The notes beneath the pieces were generated by a model, which did not search any database, was not told the origin of the DNA, and saw only the letters and a program-made list of their open reading frames with translations. A DNA stretch of 36,740 bases from Bacteroidota bacterium (lineage in GTDB: Bacteria; Bacteroidota; Bacteroidia; Chitinophagales; Chitinophagaceae), in contig JAEZZY010000081.1 of NCBI GenBank assembly GCA_023418315.1, forward strand, positions 1 through 36,740, written 5' to 3'. Below are positions 16,562-24,191 of this stretch, piece after piece; within the stretch, counting starts at the first letter, position 1; the number at the start of each line of letters is the position of its first letter. The position numbers and the translations under genes are program-made.

Positions 16562-17731
16562 TTAATAAACCGAAAGCTGGCTTTTCTTTACCAGTTCGGC
16601 CGCCAGGATGCGGGCTTCGCGGTCCGATTTTTCATAATCTTCCAGCGAGGGGTGCGCGGTAAAGGCAACTTTCTCCATCACTTGCTCAATCATGTCGCTC
16701 ATTTCCAGAAAACCTACTTTGTTATGCAAAAAAGCGTCCACCACTATTTCGTTGGCCGCGTTCATCACACAAGGCACGTTTCCGCCTTTTTCCATCGCAT
16801 CTTTAGCGATTGCAAGATTACGGAAAGTTTTATAATCGGGTGCGTCAAAATGTAGCTTGGGATAGTCTTTGAAATTGAACCGTTTAAAATCGTTCGCTAT
16901 CCGCTGCGGAAAACCCAGCGCGTATTGTATCGGCAGCTTCATATCGGGCAGGCCCATCTGTGCTTTTATAGAGCCGTCTTCAAACTGCACAAAAGAATGT
17001 AAAATACTTTCCCTATGAATCACAGCTTCTATCTGATCGTTTTTCAAACCGAAGAGCCATTTGGCTTCTATCATTTCCAGTCCTTTATTCATGAGCGTGG
17101 CGCTGTCAATGGTGATCTTGGCGCCCATCGTCCAGTTGGGGTGCTGCAAAGCATGGCTTGCTTTTACATTCACCAGATAATTCGGCTTTTTGCCAAAGAA
17201 CGGACCTCCCGAAGCTGTAAGGATTATTTTTTCTACGGATTTAAGATTTTCGCCTACAAGGCATTGAAAAATGGCGGAATGCTCGCTATCCACGGGGATG
17301 ATATTCACCTTACGCTCGGCTGCCAATTGCATCACCAGCTCGCCGGCCACCACCAATGTTTCTTTATTGGCAAGGGCTATTTGCTTGCCTGCATCTATAG
17401 CCGACAATACGGAATGCAGCCCGGCAAAGCCTACAATCGCGCCCAGCACCGCATCCACCGTATCCCATTGCACCACTTCCATCAGTGCTTTGTGCCCGCC
17501 AAATACTTTTATAGGCAGGTTGGAAAGTGCTTTTTTTACCGCTTCATATTTTTTTTCGTTCGTTACCACTACGGCATTGGGAGAAAAACGTTTCGCTTGT
17601 TCCACCAGCAGGCTGTCATTGCCGTGTGCGCTCAATATTTCTACTTCAAAAAGCTCGGGATGAGCCGCCACCACTTCCAGCGCCTGTGTGCCTATGGAGC
17701 CTGTAGAACCTAATATTGCCAGTCTTTTCAT
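16562..17731 (-). CDS. dxr: 1-deoxy-D-xylulose 5-phosphate reductoisomerase
   Basis: 389 residues, the normal length. Dxr converts DXP to MEP with NADPH in the non-mevalonate isoprenoid pathway. The N-terminal nucleotide-binding glycine motif is LGSTGSIG (7-14). LANKETLVVAGELV, IPVDSEHSAIFQCL and ASGGPF are the catalytic and metal-binding blocks, and the NKGLEMIEAKWLF helix is also conserved. The upstream TAACTTTG (17761-17768) is a plausible -7 box with a 29-nt leader. It heads a dxr-rseP transcript. Confidence 0.97.
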   Translation of the reverse strand: MKRLAILGSTGSIGTQALEVVAAHPELFEVEILSAHGNDSLLVEQAKRFSPNAVVVTNEKKYEAVKKALSNLPIKVFGGHKALMEVVQWDTVDAVLGAIVGFAGLHSVLSAIDAGKQIALANKETLVVAGELVMQLAAERKVNIIPVDSEHSAIFQCLVGENLKSVEKIILTASGGPFFGKKPNYLVNVKASHALQHPNWTMGAKITIDSATLMNKGLEMIEAKWLFGLKNDQIEAVIHRESILHSFVQFEDGSIKAQMGLPDMKLPIQYALGFPQRIANDFKRFNFKDYPKLHFDAPDYKTFRNLAIAKDAMEKGGNVPCVMNAANEIVVDAFLHNKVGFLEMSDMIEQVMEKVAFTAHPSLEDYEKSDREARILAAELVKKSQLSVY

Positions 17732-17760
17732 TCCTGATGATTTTTTTATTGCCGAATTGC

Positions 17761-17768
17761 CAAAGTTA
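17761..17768 (-). promoter_or_regulatory. -7 promoter box of the dxr-rseP unit
   Basis: Minus-strand TAACTTTG matches TAnnTTTG, 29 nt before the dxr ATG. No TTTG at 19 bp upstream. Confidence 0.4.
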
Positions 17769-17830
17769 TTAAATTACCCAAGCCTTCCGTAAAGTTGTAA
17801 TCGTTAAGATTTTCTAACTAACTTAGGGAC

Positions 17831-18481
17831 ATGCAACATACATTCGATTTTCTGAAACAACTTGCAGCTCACAACCATAAAGAATGGTTTGAGCAGAATA
17901 AAAAACTGTACGATGCTTCCAGAAAAGAACATGAATTTTTTGTAACCGAAGTGCTGAAGGAACTGGCGGAGCGGGAAACGGATTTTGCCGGGCAAAAAGC
18001 AAAAGACTGCATGTTTCGCATATTCAGAGATGTGCGGTTCTCGAAAGATAAAACGCCCTATAAAACCAATTTCGGTGCGGTATTCAGCAAAGGCGGGAAA
18101 AAGGATGCCGGTGCCGGTTACTACGTGCATCTGGAGCCGGGCAAGAGTTTTATAGGCGGCGGTATCTGGATGCCGGAAAGTGTAGTATTGAAAAAAATAC
18201 GGCAGGAAATAGATTATAATCTGCAAGAGTTTGAACGTATCTTACAGGAGAAAACGTTTAAAAAATTATTTGGGGAAATAGATGGGGAACGGTTGAAAAA
18301 AGCCCCGCAAGGCTATGAAGAAACGAACCCTGCCCTTCCTTATTTAAAACTGAAAAGCTTTACCGTAGGCACGGCGCTAAGCGATAAAGACGCACAAGGC
18401 AAAAACCTTGTAAAAAGAACCCTGGAGGTTTTTCAAACAATGAAGCCGTTTATTGATTTTCTGAACCGGGCGATAGCGTAA
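17831..18481 (+). CDS. DUF2461 domain-containing protein (TIGR02453 family)
   Basis: 216 residues, soluble, no signal. Family blocks are FLKQLAAHNHKEWFEQNKKL at the N-terminus, FRIFRDVRFSKDKTPYKTNF in the first third, and GGGIWMPESVVLKKIRQEI in the middle. DUF2461 proteins are widespread and have no established biochemical function. Divergent from dxr; the 99-bp gap contains the dxr -7 box but no obvious promoter for this gene. The next gene starts 57 bp downstream. Confidence 0.92.
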   Translation: MQHTFDFLKQLAAHNHKEWFEQNKKLYDASRKEHEFFVTEVLKELAERETDFAGQKAKDCMFRIFRDVRFSKDKTPYKTNFGAVFSKGGKKDAGAGYYVHLEPGKSFIGGGIWMPESVVLKKIRQEIDYNLQEFERILQEKTFKKLFGEIDGERLKKAPQGYEETNPALPYLKLKSFTVGTALSDKDAQGKNLVKRTLEVFQTMKPFIDFLNRAIA

Positions 18482-18538
18482 GGAGAAATTATCCCTATTT
18501 TAAAAATTAAATACACAGAATTAAACCAAAATAAAATC

Positions 18539-19000
18539 ATGAAAAAACAAATCATTTTAGGAGTAAGCCTGCTGCTGCTATGGAGCTGCAACGATACCAG
18601 CAACACCACCGGCACAGAAGCAGATATGCAAACAGAAGCAGATGCAGCACACCATCATGAAGAAGGTACGGAGGCCATTGAGCTGAACCAGGGTGAAAAA
18701 TGGAGCGTAAACGAAGAAATGAAACCGTTTGTAGCCAAGGGTTCCGCATTGGTAGATGCCTATATTCAGGAAGGCAGTTCGGATTATAAAACCCTTGCGG
18801 AACAACTGAAAGAGCAAAACAGCGCGCTGATAAAAAGTTGTACGATGGAAGGCAAAAGCCATGATGAGCTACACAAATGGCTACATCCGCATCTTGAAAC
18901 GGTAAAGGCATTGGAGGAAGAAACGGATGCAGCAAAAGCCCGTGAAATCGTGGGGCAACTGCAACATTCTTATCAGGAATATCATCAGTATTTCCAGTAA
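18539..19000 (+). CDS. Lipoprotein with clustered His/Met/Cys residues
   Basis: 153 residues with a type II signal peptide; the lipobox LWSC gives lipidation at Cys17. After an acidic, low-complexity spacer with AHHHEE comes a helical domain with CTMEGKSHDELHKWLHPH. This lines up C101, M103, H108, H112, H116 and H118 at helix-like intervals, suggesting metal (copper or zinc) binding, as in periplasmic four-helix metal sensors or chaperones. That role is inferred from residue pattern only; I do not recognise a named family with certainty. It sits 62 bp upstream of the CPBP protease gene. Confidence 0.8.
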   Translation: MKKQIILGVSLLLLWSCNDTSNTTGTEADMQTEADAAHHHEEGTEAIELNQGEKWSVNEEMKPFVAKGSALVDAYIQEGSSDYKTLAEQLKEQNSALIKSCTMEGKSHDELHKWLHPHLETVKALEEETDAAKAREIVGQLQHSYQEYHQYFQ

Positions 19001-19062
19001 AAAACAGGAGCAATCCCGCCGCATGCAGGTCTCTTGCCACCTAAGGATGGAGTAAAAAACGA

Positions 19063-19875
19063 ATGAGGTCAAAAGAAATAATTAAACCGCTATTTCTTAT
19101 TTTATTAAGCTTCACGGCTTATTGTTGCCTTTTGCCCTACTTCAAAATCATAAAAAGCAACCTGGATAAAATAACGGATCAAGGACTAACAAGTTATATT
19201 CTGGCATATTTAATAGTAGGCATCCCAATCTTTTTGGGAATCTATTTCCTTGATAGAAAACTAACTATTTTTAGAAGTCTTGGGCTTACAGGCAATTTTT
19301 TTAAAGCCCTTGGAATAAGCTTGGTTTTTACTCTGCCAATGTTTATAGGCGGTATGTGTTTTTTTCGTTTCAATCCGGTTCTTCAAATCGAAAACCTTAT
19401 TGCGGGAACCATTGTTGCAGGGGTGATGGAAGAATTGTATTACAGAGGTTTTTTGTTTGGGCAATTATTCAAAAAAACAAGTCTCGGATTTATACCTTCT
19501 ATTTTTTTGGGTGCTGTTCTTTTTGCCTTAGGGCATGTATATCAAAGTCCACATCTATCTGAAATGATCGGCATTTTCATCATTACCTTTTTGGGCGCTG
19601 TTCTCTTTGCATGGCTCTATGTAGAATGGAATTTCAACCTATGGGTTTCGATTTTCACCCATACATTTATGAACCTTTCTTGGGCTTTGTTTGAAATTGA
19701 CTCTACTGCATTAGGTGGGTTAAAAGCGAATATTTTTAGAGGACTTACCATTTTGATCGCTATAGTCTTTACTATCTTTTATAAAAGACGCAAAAAACAG
19801 AATTTAAGAATAAACAAAAACACGTTAATCCTGAAAAAATCTGCCCCATCCTATCAATACACCGAATCCCGATAA
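19063..19875 (+). CDS. CPBP family intramembrane metalloprotease
   Basis: 270 residues with about seven membrane segments. The CPBP (Abi/CAAX-processing) motifs are in order: EELYYRGFLFG (E123, E124, R128), FALGHVYQSPH (H158) and IFTHTFMNLSWALF (H200). Substrates of bacterial members are mostly unknown; roles in prenyl-protein processing or bacteriocin immunity are known for relatives. Base composition is clearly lower in G+C (about 35-37% in two 60-bp samples, versus about 58% in a sample of neighbouring lptD), and codon use looks A/T-ending, which suggests recent acquisition. Its 3' end overlaps the convergent lptD end by 22 bp. Confidence 0.9.
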   Translation: MRSKEIIKPLFLILLSFTAYCCLLPYFKIIKSNLDKITDQGLTSYILAYLIVGIPIFLGIYFLDRKLTIFRSLGLTGNFFKALGISLVFTLPMFIGGMCFFRFNPVLQIENLIAGTIVAGVMEELYYRGFLFGQLFKKTSLGFIPSIFLGAVLFALGHVYQSPHLSEMIGIFIITFLGAVLFAWLYVEWNFNLWVSIFTHTFMNLSWALFEIDSTALGGLKANIFRGLTILIAIVFTIFYKRRKKQNLRINKNTLILKKSAPSYQYTESR

Positions 19876-22517
19876 TCCCTGCGCCGCAGCAATTTCAAAT
19901 CTTGCAGTACGGAGGCTTTGGCATTGAGCGTAAAGTTGTAGCTTTTACGTGGCCCGAAAGGAAAGGCTTGCAAGTGCATTTCAAAACAATGCAAATCTCG
20001 GTAAATGTCTATAGAAGTAAATTGCAATTGCTTTGTACTAAAATCATAGCCGCTGCTGATGGCGAGTTTCCACCGAGGAGTGAGGTTTACATCACCGCCA
20101 AACATCGTGTTTTGCCTAAGAATCAAAGTGTCCGCTTCCCTATATGCCGAAGGTGATTTTTGAACGCTCAAGGTATAGCTGACGCTGATATTCCACGGCA
20201 CGTTAAAATCCACATAATCATTATAGCCGCCGCGCTGCATCAGCCGTTGGTATTCATCCGTATTCACTGCCGGGGAGGGCATTTGCCGCGAGGTGGAGCG
20301 CAGGCTGGATTGCAGGGAAACATTCGCAGTGGTCAATCGCAAAAGCCCATGACCATTTTCATAAACGGTTTTTGGGGAGCGCCGTCTGTTTTTATAGTCA
20401 TAGTCATAGGGGTCGAAGGAGGCATTGGCGCTGATGCTTACCCTATCCGTAATGGTGGTGCGAAAATCCATATTCACCATTTGCCAGTTGAAGGAATCGG
20501 CTGCAATATTATAAGCCGAGGTAATGGAAAAACCGTCTATCAGCGTGATGTTTTTGCCGGCACCCGTCGTATCTTTTTTAGAACGGGTTTTCATCTGCAA
20601 ATTATTATTGATGCCAAAGTTGATATTGCTGGCAAAATTTCCATATTGATTGAAACCCGGTGTGCCTATGACAGAGCCTTCATAGGGAGAAAGATAAACC
20701 GGTGTATTGCTGCCATCCAATTGTGTTTGGTAATAATAACGAAACGGGCGCGCTGCAAAATCGGGCACATAGGAAAAGCCTATATTCGGCGTCAGTACAT
20801 GGCGAATGCCCATAATCTTGCTCCCTTTCTTAAACATTTTTTGTCCGTAAATACGCGTACTCATATTCACCGAAGCATTGAAATCCCTTGCGGTATAAAA
20901 TCCTTTGTGTGTAACGGTATCTATTTTATCTTCAAAAACATTATAGTGGCGGTAGTTTTTGCTTGTAAACCAGTATTCGGTATAAGGTGCGCTGAAGGAA
21001 AGGTTGATGTAGCGCAGCACATTGTAGGAGGCGGAAATGGGAACGGAATGTTGAAAGCCGTTTCTGAAATCGCTGAAGGAAATATTATTAAAACTGAAAC
21101 TGCTGTCGGTAAAAGTCGTTTCGTTGATCGCGCGGAAGTTGTAGCTCGCCGTTATTTTTTCATACCATCTGGGCGTACCGATTCTTTTTTTGTTTTGTAG
21201 GGGATTGAACTGGGCGATGTAAAAATTCATCTCCGGCAGGCGCAGGTTGGTTTGGTTGGTAGCCGTATTTTGGTTGTAGGATGCGCTTGCGGAAAAAGAA
21301 TAAGGCTTTCCTGCCCAGTTTTTAGAGAAGCTGATGGTAGAAAGATAATTATTGGCTAAGATTTGATTGGCATTATAGCTATTGTTGGAGTAATAGGAAT
21401 TGGTACCCATATCCACCGATGCGCTGAAGTTCACACCCGGCCGTGCTTTGGGGTCGGTAGCGTGGCGCCAGTTGATGCGAAAATCTTTTTGCTGAGAGCT
21501 TCCAGGCTCATAGCTTTCACCGGTTTTGTTGTTGGCATAGGACATGGAAAGCCCGCCGTTGAATTTATACCGCGTGGCATAGGTGCTTACGCCGCTTACG
21601 CTATAGCTTCCTTTAGTAAAGATATTGGCTTGAAAAAGCGCATCCACGTGGTCACTCACATAAAAATAATAGCCACCGTTTACCAGCCCTATACCTCTTG
21701 CTTCTTCAATAGTATAGGTAGGTAATACGAATCCCGATTTTTGTTTGGCATTTATAGGGAATAATCCGAACGGCAGATAGATGGGCGTAGGTACTTGCTG
21801 GATGACAAAATTGGCCGCACCGGAGGCAATGACTCTGTTGGGTATTATTTTAATTCTTCTTGCGCGAATGCCGAAATGTGGTTCATCTAAAGAACAAGTG
21901 GTATAGACGCTTTGCCATCCGTAGATAGACTGGTCGGGATTGCGTTTCACCTGCTGGCTATACACATAGCCTTCGCCGTATTGCGAGCGTGCATTCCGCA
22001 CAATGGCACGTTTGCTTTTGAAATTGTACTGAAGCGTATCGTAGGTAAATTTTTCCTGTCCTTGGGTAAACTCAGGCAGTTTTTTTTCGGCAGTGGTATC
22101 ATGGCTGGGCGCGGCTGTTACGGTATTGCTTTCCTGATGATAGGTTACTTCACCTGCGTTGAGGGTCATATCTTCATAGGCAATTTTGGCATCGCCATAT
22201 AGGTAGAAGATATTTTGCTTCATATTTAGCACGGCGGAGTCGGCAGCTTCGGCATTTACCACGGAGGGCAGTGCGTCTTTAGATATTTTTATACCCAGCG
22301 AATCTTCTATGTTCTTCACCGTTTGGGAATCCGCCTGCATCGTATCATTTATTTCAGACATAAGGGAATCAACCCGCATAGAAAACGTGCTATCCTTTAC
22401 AATTATGCTTTGCGCGATGCAGGGCTTTGTTAAAAGGAATGTAAAAAAGCAGTTAAGCAAAAGGGCAAAACAGCAAAACCGTCCGATTTTTAAAATAATT
22501 TTACGCCCAGAATACAT
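19854..22517 (-). CDS. lptD: LptD/OstA-like LPS-assembly outer-membrane protein
   Basis: 887 residues from ATG 22517; the open frame starts at a TTG (22562), which would place 15 extra residues ahead of the signal peptide. After a long signal sequence (ends KPCIAQ) comes an OstA-like N-domain (FYLYGDAKIAYEDMTLNAG, EVTYHQESNTVTA). Next are ARRIKIIPNRVIASGAANFV and PIYLPFGLFPI, blocks typical of LptD. About 600 residues of beta-barrel strands rich in aromatics and Asn follow. In Gram-negatives LptD inserts LPS into the outer leaflet. The pairing with a divergent amidase gene is common in Bacteroidota. A TATTTTTG box lies 6 nt upstream of the ATG. Confidence 0.88.
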   Translation of the reverse strand: MYSGRKIILKIGRFCCFALLLNCFFTFLLTKPCIAQSIIVKDSTFSMRVDSLMSEINDTMQADSQTVKNIEDSLGIKISKDALPSVVNAEAADSAVLNMKQNIFYLYGDAKIAYEDMTLNAGEVTYHQESNTVTAAPSHDTTAEKKLPEFTQGQEKFTYDTLQYNFKSKRAIVRNARSQYGEGYVYSQQVKRNPDQSIYGWQSVYTTCSLDEPHFGIRARRIKIIPNRVIASGAANFVIQQVPTPIYLPFGLFPINAKQKSGFVLPTYTIEEARGIGLVNGGYYFYVSDHVDALFQANIFTKGSYSVSGVSTYATRYKFNGGLSMSYANNKTGESYEPGSSQQKDFRINWRHATDPKARPGVNFSASVDMGTNSYYSNNSYNANQILANNYLSTISFSKNWAGKPYSFSASASYNQNTATNQTNLRLPEMNFYIAQFNPLQNKKRIGTPRWYEKITASYNFRAINETTFTDSSFSFNNISFSDFRNGFQHSVPISASYNVLRYINLSFSAPYTEYWFTSKNYRHYNVFEDKIDTVTHKGFYTARDFNASVNMSTRIYGQKMFKKGSKIMGIRHVLTPNIGFSYVPDFAARPFRYYYQTQLDGSNTPVYLSPYEGSVIGTPGFNQYGNFASNINFGINNNLQMKTRSKKDTTGAGKNITLIDGFSITSAYNIAADSFNWQMVNMDFRTTITDRVSISANASFDPYDYDYKNRRRSPKTVYENGHGLLRLTTANVSLQSSLRSTSRQMPSPAVNTDEYQRLMQRGGYNDYVDFNVPWNISVSYTLSVQKSPSAYREADTLILRQNTMFGGDVNLTPRWKLAISSGYDFSTKQLQFTSIDIYRDLHCFEMHLQAFPFGPRKSYNFTLNAKASVLQDLKLLRRRDYRDSVY

Positions 22518-22523
22518 GCGCGG

Positions 22524-22531
22524 CAAAAATA
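22524..22531 (-). promoter_or_regulatory. -7 promoter box of lptD, next to the start codon
   Basis: Minus-strand TATTTTTG fits TAnnTTTG and stands only 6 nt before the lptD ATG. No -33 partner at the usual spacing. Confidence 0.4.
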
Positions 22532-22596
22532 AATGATAAAGCGCTATGTTTATCCGTTTCAATTATTTTAAAAAAGCTTTTAGCAACATCCAATAA

Positions 22597-23439
22597 ATGA
22601 GTTATCGAATCATATCCCTTTTGCTGGCCCTTATATGCATTACACCGGGTCTGTTATCGGCAAAAGGAAGAAAAGTTTCTAAAATAGTACTGGATGCCGG
22701 ACACGGCGGCCGCGATGGTGGTGCAAGAGGGCAGTTTTCCAACGAAAAAGACCTGACGCTTGCCGTAGCCTTGCGTGTAGGAAAGCTGATGGCAGACAGC
22801 ATGAAAGATGTAGAAGTTGTTTATACCCGCACTTCCGATGTGTATCCTACCTTGGTGGAACGCCATGAAATCGCCAACCGCTCGAATGCCGATCTCTTTA
22901 TTTCCATACACGTAAACGCCACAGCGGGAAGAACAGAACGTTATAAAGCCGGCACCCGAAGAGTGAAAAAAGGAAAAAAATACGTAACCGTACCCGTTTA
23001 TAAAACCGTACACCATAAGGAAACCACTACCTCCGGCACCGAAACCTATGTATTGGGGCTGCACCGAAGCTATCAAAAAGAAGATGCTATAGGCGAATAT
23101 GGCGACAGCATTACCGAAGAACCCGGCTTGCTGAATGAAAACGATCCGCAAACCGCCATCATCATCTCCCAATATACACAAGCTTTTCTGGGAAGAAGCG
23201 TATCGCTGGCAGGGAAGATACAAGAACAATTTGCTGCCCAGGGAAGAAGAGACCTCGGCGTAAAACAAAAAGGACTGGAAGTACTTGCAGGTAGCGCCAT
23301 GCCCGGGGTACTCATAGAAATCGGCTTTATAAACAACCCTTCCGAAGAAGCCTATCTCAATTCGGAGAGCGGGCAGCAGGAAGTGGCTATGGCTATTTTT
23401 AAAGGCATACAAGCCTATAAATGGGATGCGGAACGATAA
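22597..23439 (+). CDS. N-acetylmuramoyl-L-alanine amidase (Amidase_3)
   Basis: 280 residues with a signal peptide (IISLLLALICITPGLLSAKG). It is a zinc amidase cleaving the MurNAc-L-Ala bond of peptidoglycan in the periplasm. Zinc and catalytic motifs are VLDAGHGGRDGGARG (H36), VERHEIANRSNADLFISIHV and VLIEIGFINNPSEEAYL (catalytic Glu). An insertion of about 50 residues between the second and third motif (GTRRVKKGKKYVTVPVYKTV, TSGTETYVLGL) is typical of Bacteroidota AmiC-like enzymes and may be the regulatory helix region. Divergent from lptD with 79 bp between the starts. Confidence 0.94.
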   Translation: MSYRIISLLLALICITPGLLSAKGRKVSKIVLDAGHGGRDGGARGQFSNEKDLTLAVALRVGKLMADSMKDVEVVYTRTSDVYPTLVERHEIANRSNADLFISIHVNATAGRTERYKAGTRRVKKGKKYVTVPVYKTVHHKETTTSGTETYVLGLHRSYQKEDAIGEYGDSITEEPGLLNENDPQTAIIISQYTQAFLGRSVSLAGKIQEQFAAQGRRDLGVKQKGLEVLAGSAMPGVLIEIGFINNPSEEAYLNSESGQQEVAMAIFKGIQAYKWDAER

Positions 23440-23514
23440 ATACAAAAAGTATTTCCTAATGTTTGCATCTAAGAACTATTTTTTTATACTTTAGCAGCAC
23501 ATTGATTAATACAG

Positions 23515-23545
23515 TTGCATTTTAGAACTGTAACATTTATCTTTA
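23515..23545 (+). promoter_or_regulatory. Candidate promoter of the EGF-like lipoprotein gene
   Basis: TTG at 23515-23517, 20 bp, then TATCTTTA at 23538-23545, one base off TAnnTTTG. It gives a leader of about 25 nt before ATG 23575. Confidence 0.35.
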
Positions 23546-23574
23546 AGCACTTATTCTAAAAATACTGCGCGCGA

Positions 23575-24120
23575 ATGAAAGCACGTTTAAAAACCATCTT
23601 CCTCTCAGCTATCAGCGTTATATCCGCTTTTAGTTTTGTTACGCTCACTTCTTGTGATGATAAATGTAAAACCATCTCTTGCGCCTATGGCGGCATCTGC
23701 AATGAAGGCAAATGCTTGTGCAAATCCGGCTATGAAGGGCCGCAGTGCGAAACGCTGATGCGTAAGAAATTCCTCGACACCTGGGTGGTAACCGAAACGG
23801 GAACCATTACCGATTCCCGCCAGTATTCCTTAGTGATAGAGGGGCAAGACGGCAACGAATCCGGCGTGCGCATTAAAAATTTCTACAACAATAACCTTTC
23901 CGCACCCGTAAACGCATTTGTCCGCAACGGCGATACCCTTACCATCGGGCTACAAACCATAGATAAATACTCTATTGTAGGCGAAGGATGGATACAGGAT
24001 GAAAAATACTATGGCGATAACGGACAAATCATTCTCCGCTACAAAATAACCAATAACGAAACCGGAGAAATAGACGACTTCGGCTACGACCGCGGCGAGC
24101 CTTCCCTATGGAATAAATAG
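23575..24120 (+). CDS. Lipoprotein with an EGF-like module
   Basis: 181 residues. The lipobox LTSC points to lipidation at Cys27. Immediately after the anchor come six cysteines spaced as in an EGF domain: C31, C36, C42, C47, C49 and C58, ending in CLCKSGYEGPQC. The remaining 120 residues are a beta-rich domain (LDTWVVTETGTITD, YSLVIEGQDGN, DTLTIGLQTID) similar in style to lipocalin-like or calycin-type domains of Bacteroidota lipoproteins, but I cannot name it. It is probably surface or periplasmic, with disulfide bonds expected. Ends in a strong terminator that separates it from dnaG. Confidence 0.85.
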   Translation: MKARLKTIFLSAISVISAFSFVTLTSCDDKCKTISCAYGGICNEGKCLCKSGYEGPQCETLMRKKFLDTWVVTETGTITDSRQYSLVIEGQDGNESGVRIKNFYNNNLSAPVNAFVRNGDTLTIGLQTIDKYSIVGEGWIQDEKYYGDNGQIILRYKITNNETGEIDDFGYDRGEPSLWNK

Positions 24121-24140
24121 CTCCGCTTTATACCTTTTAT

Positions 24141-24168
24141 AACCTTCTCTGCACAGGGAAGGTTTTTT
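24141..24168 (+). terminator. Intrinsic terminator between the EGF lipoprotein gene and dnaG
   Basis: A 10-bp stem AACCTTCTCT/AGGGAAGGTT (one T-G pair) with loop GCAC, followed by T residues up to 24168. Confidence 0.8.
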
Positions 24169-24191
24169 CATTTTAACCGTATTTTCGCATC

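Noticed and set aside
20160..21200. 346-codon open frame on the plus strand
   Set aside because: It is antisense to lptD, which has clear domains. The translation has no recognisable domain and an odd His/Ile/Arg-rich composition, typical of a shadow frame.
23438..23454. AAATAC/GTATTT hairpin after the amidase gene
   Set aside because: A six-pair A+T-only stem without a T-run is too weak to call a terminator.
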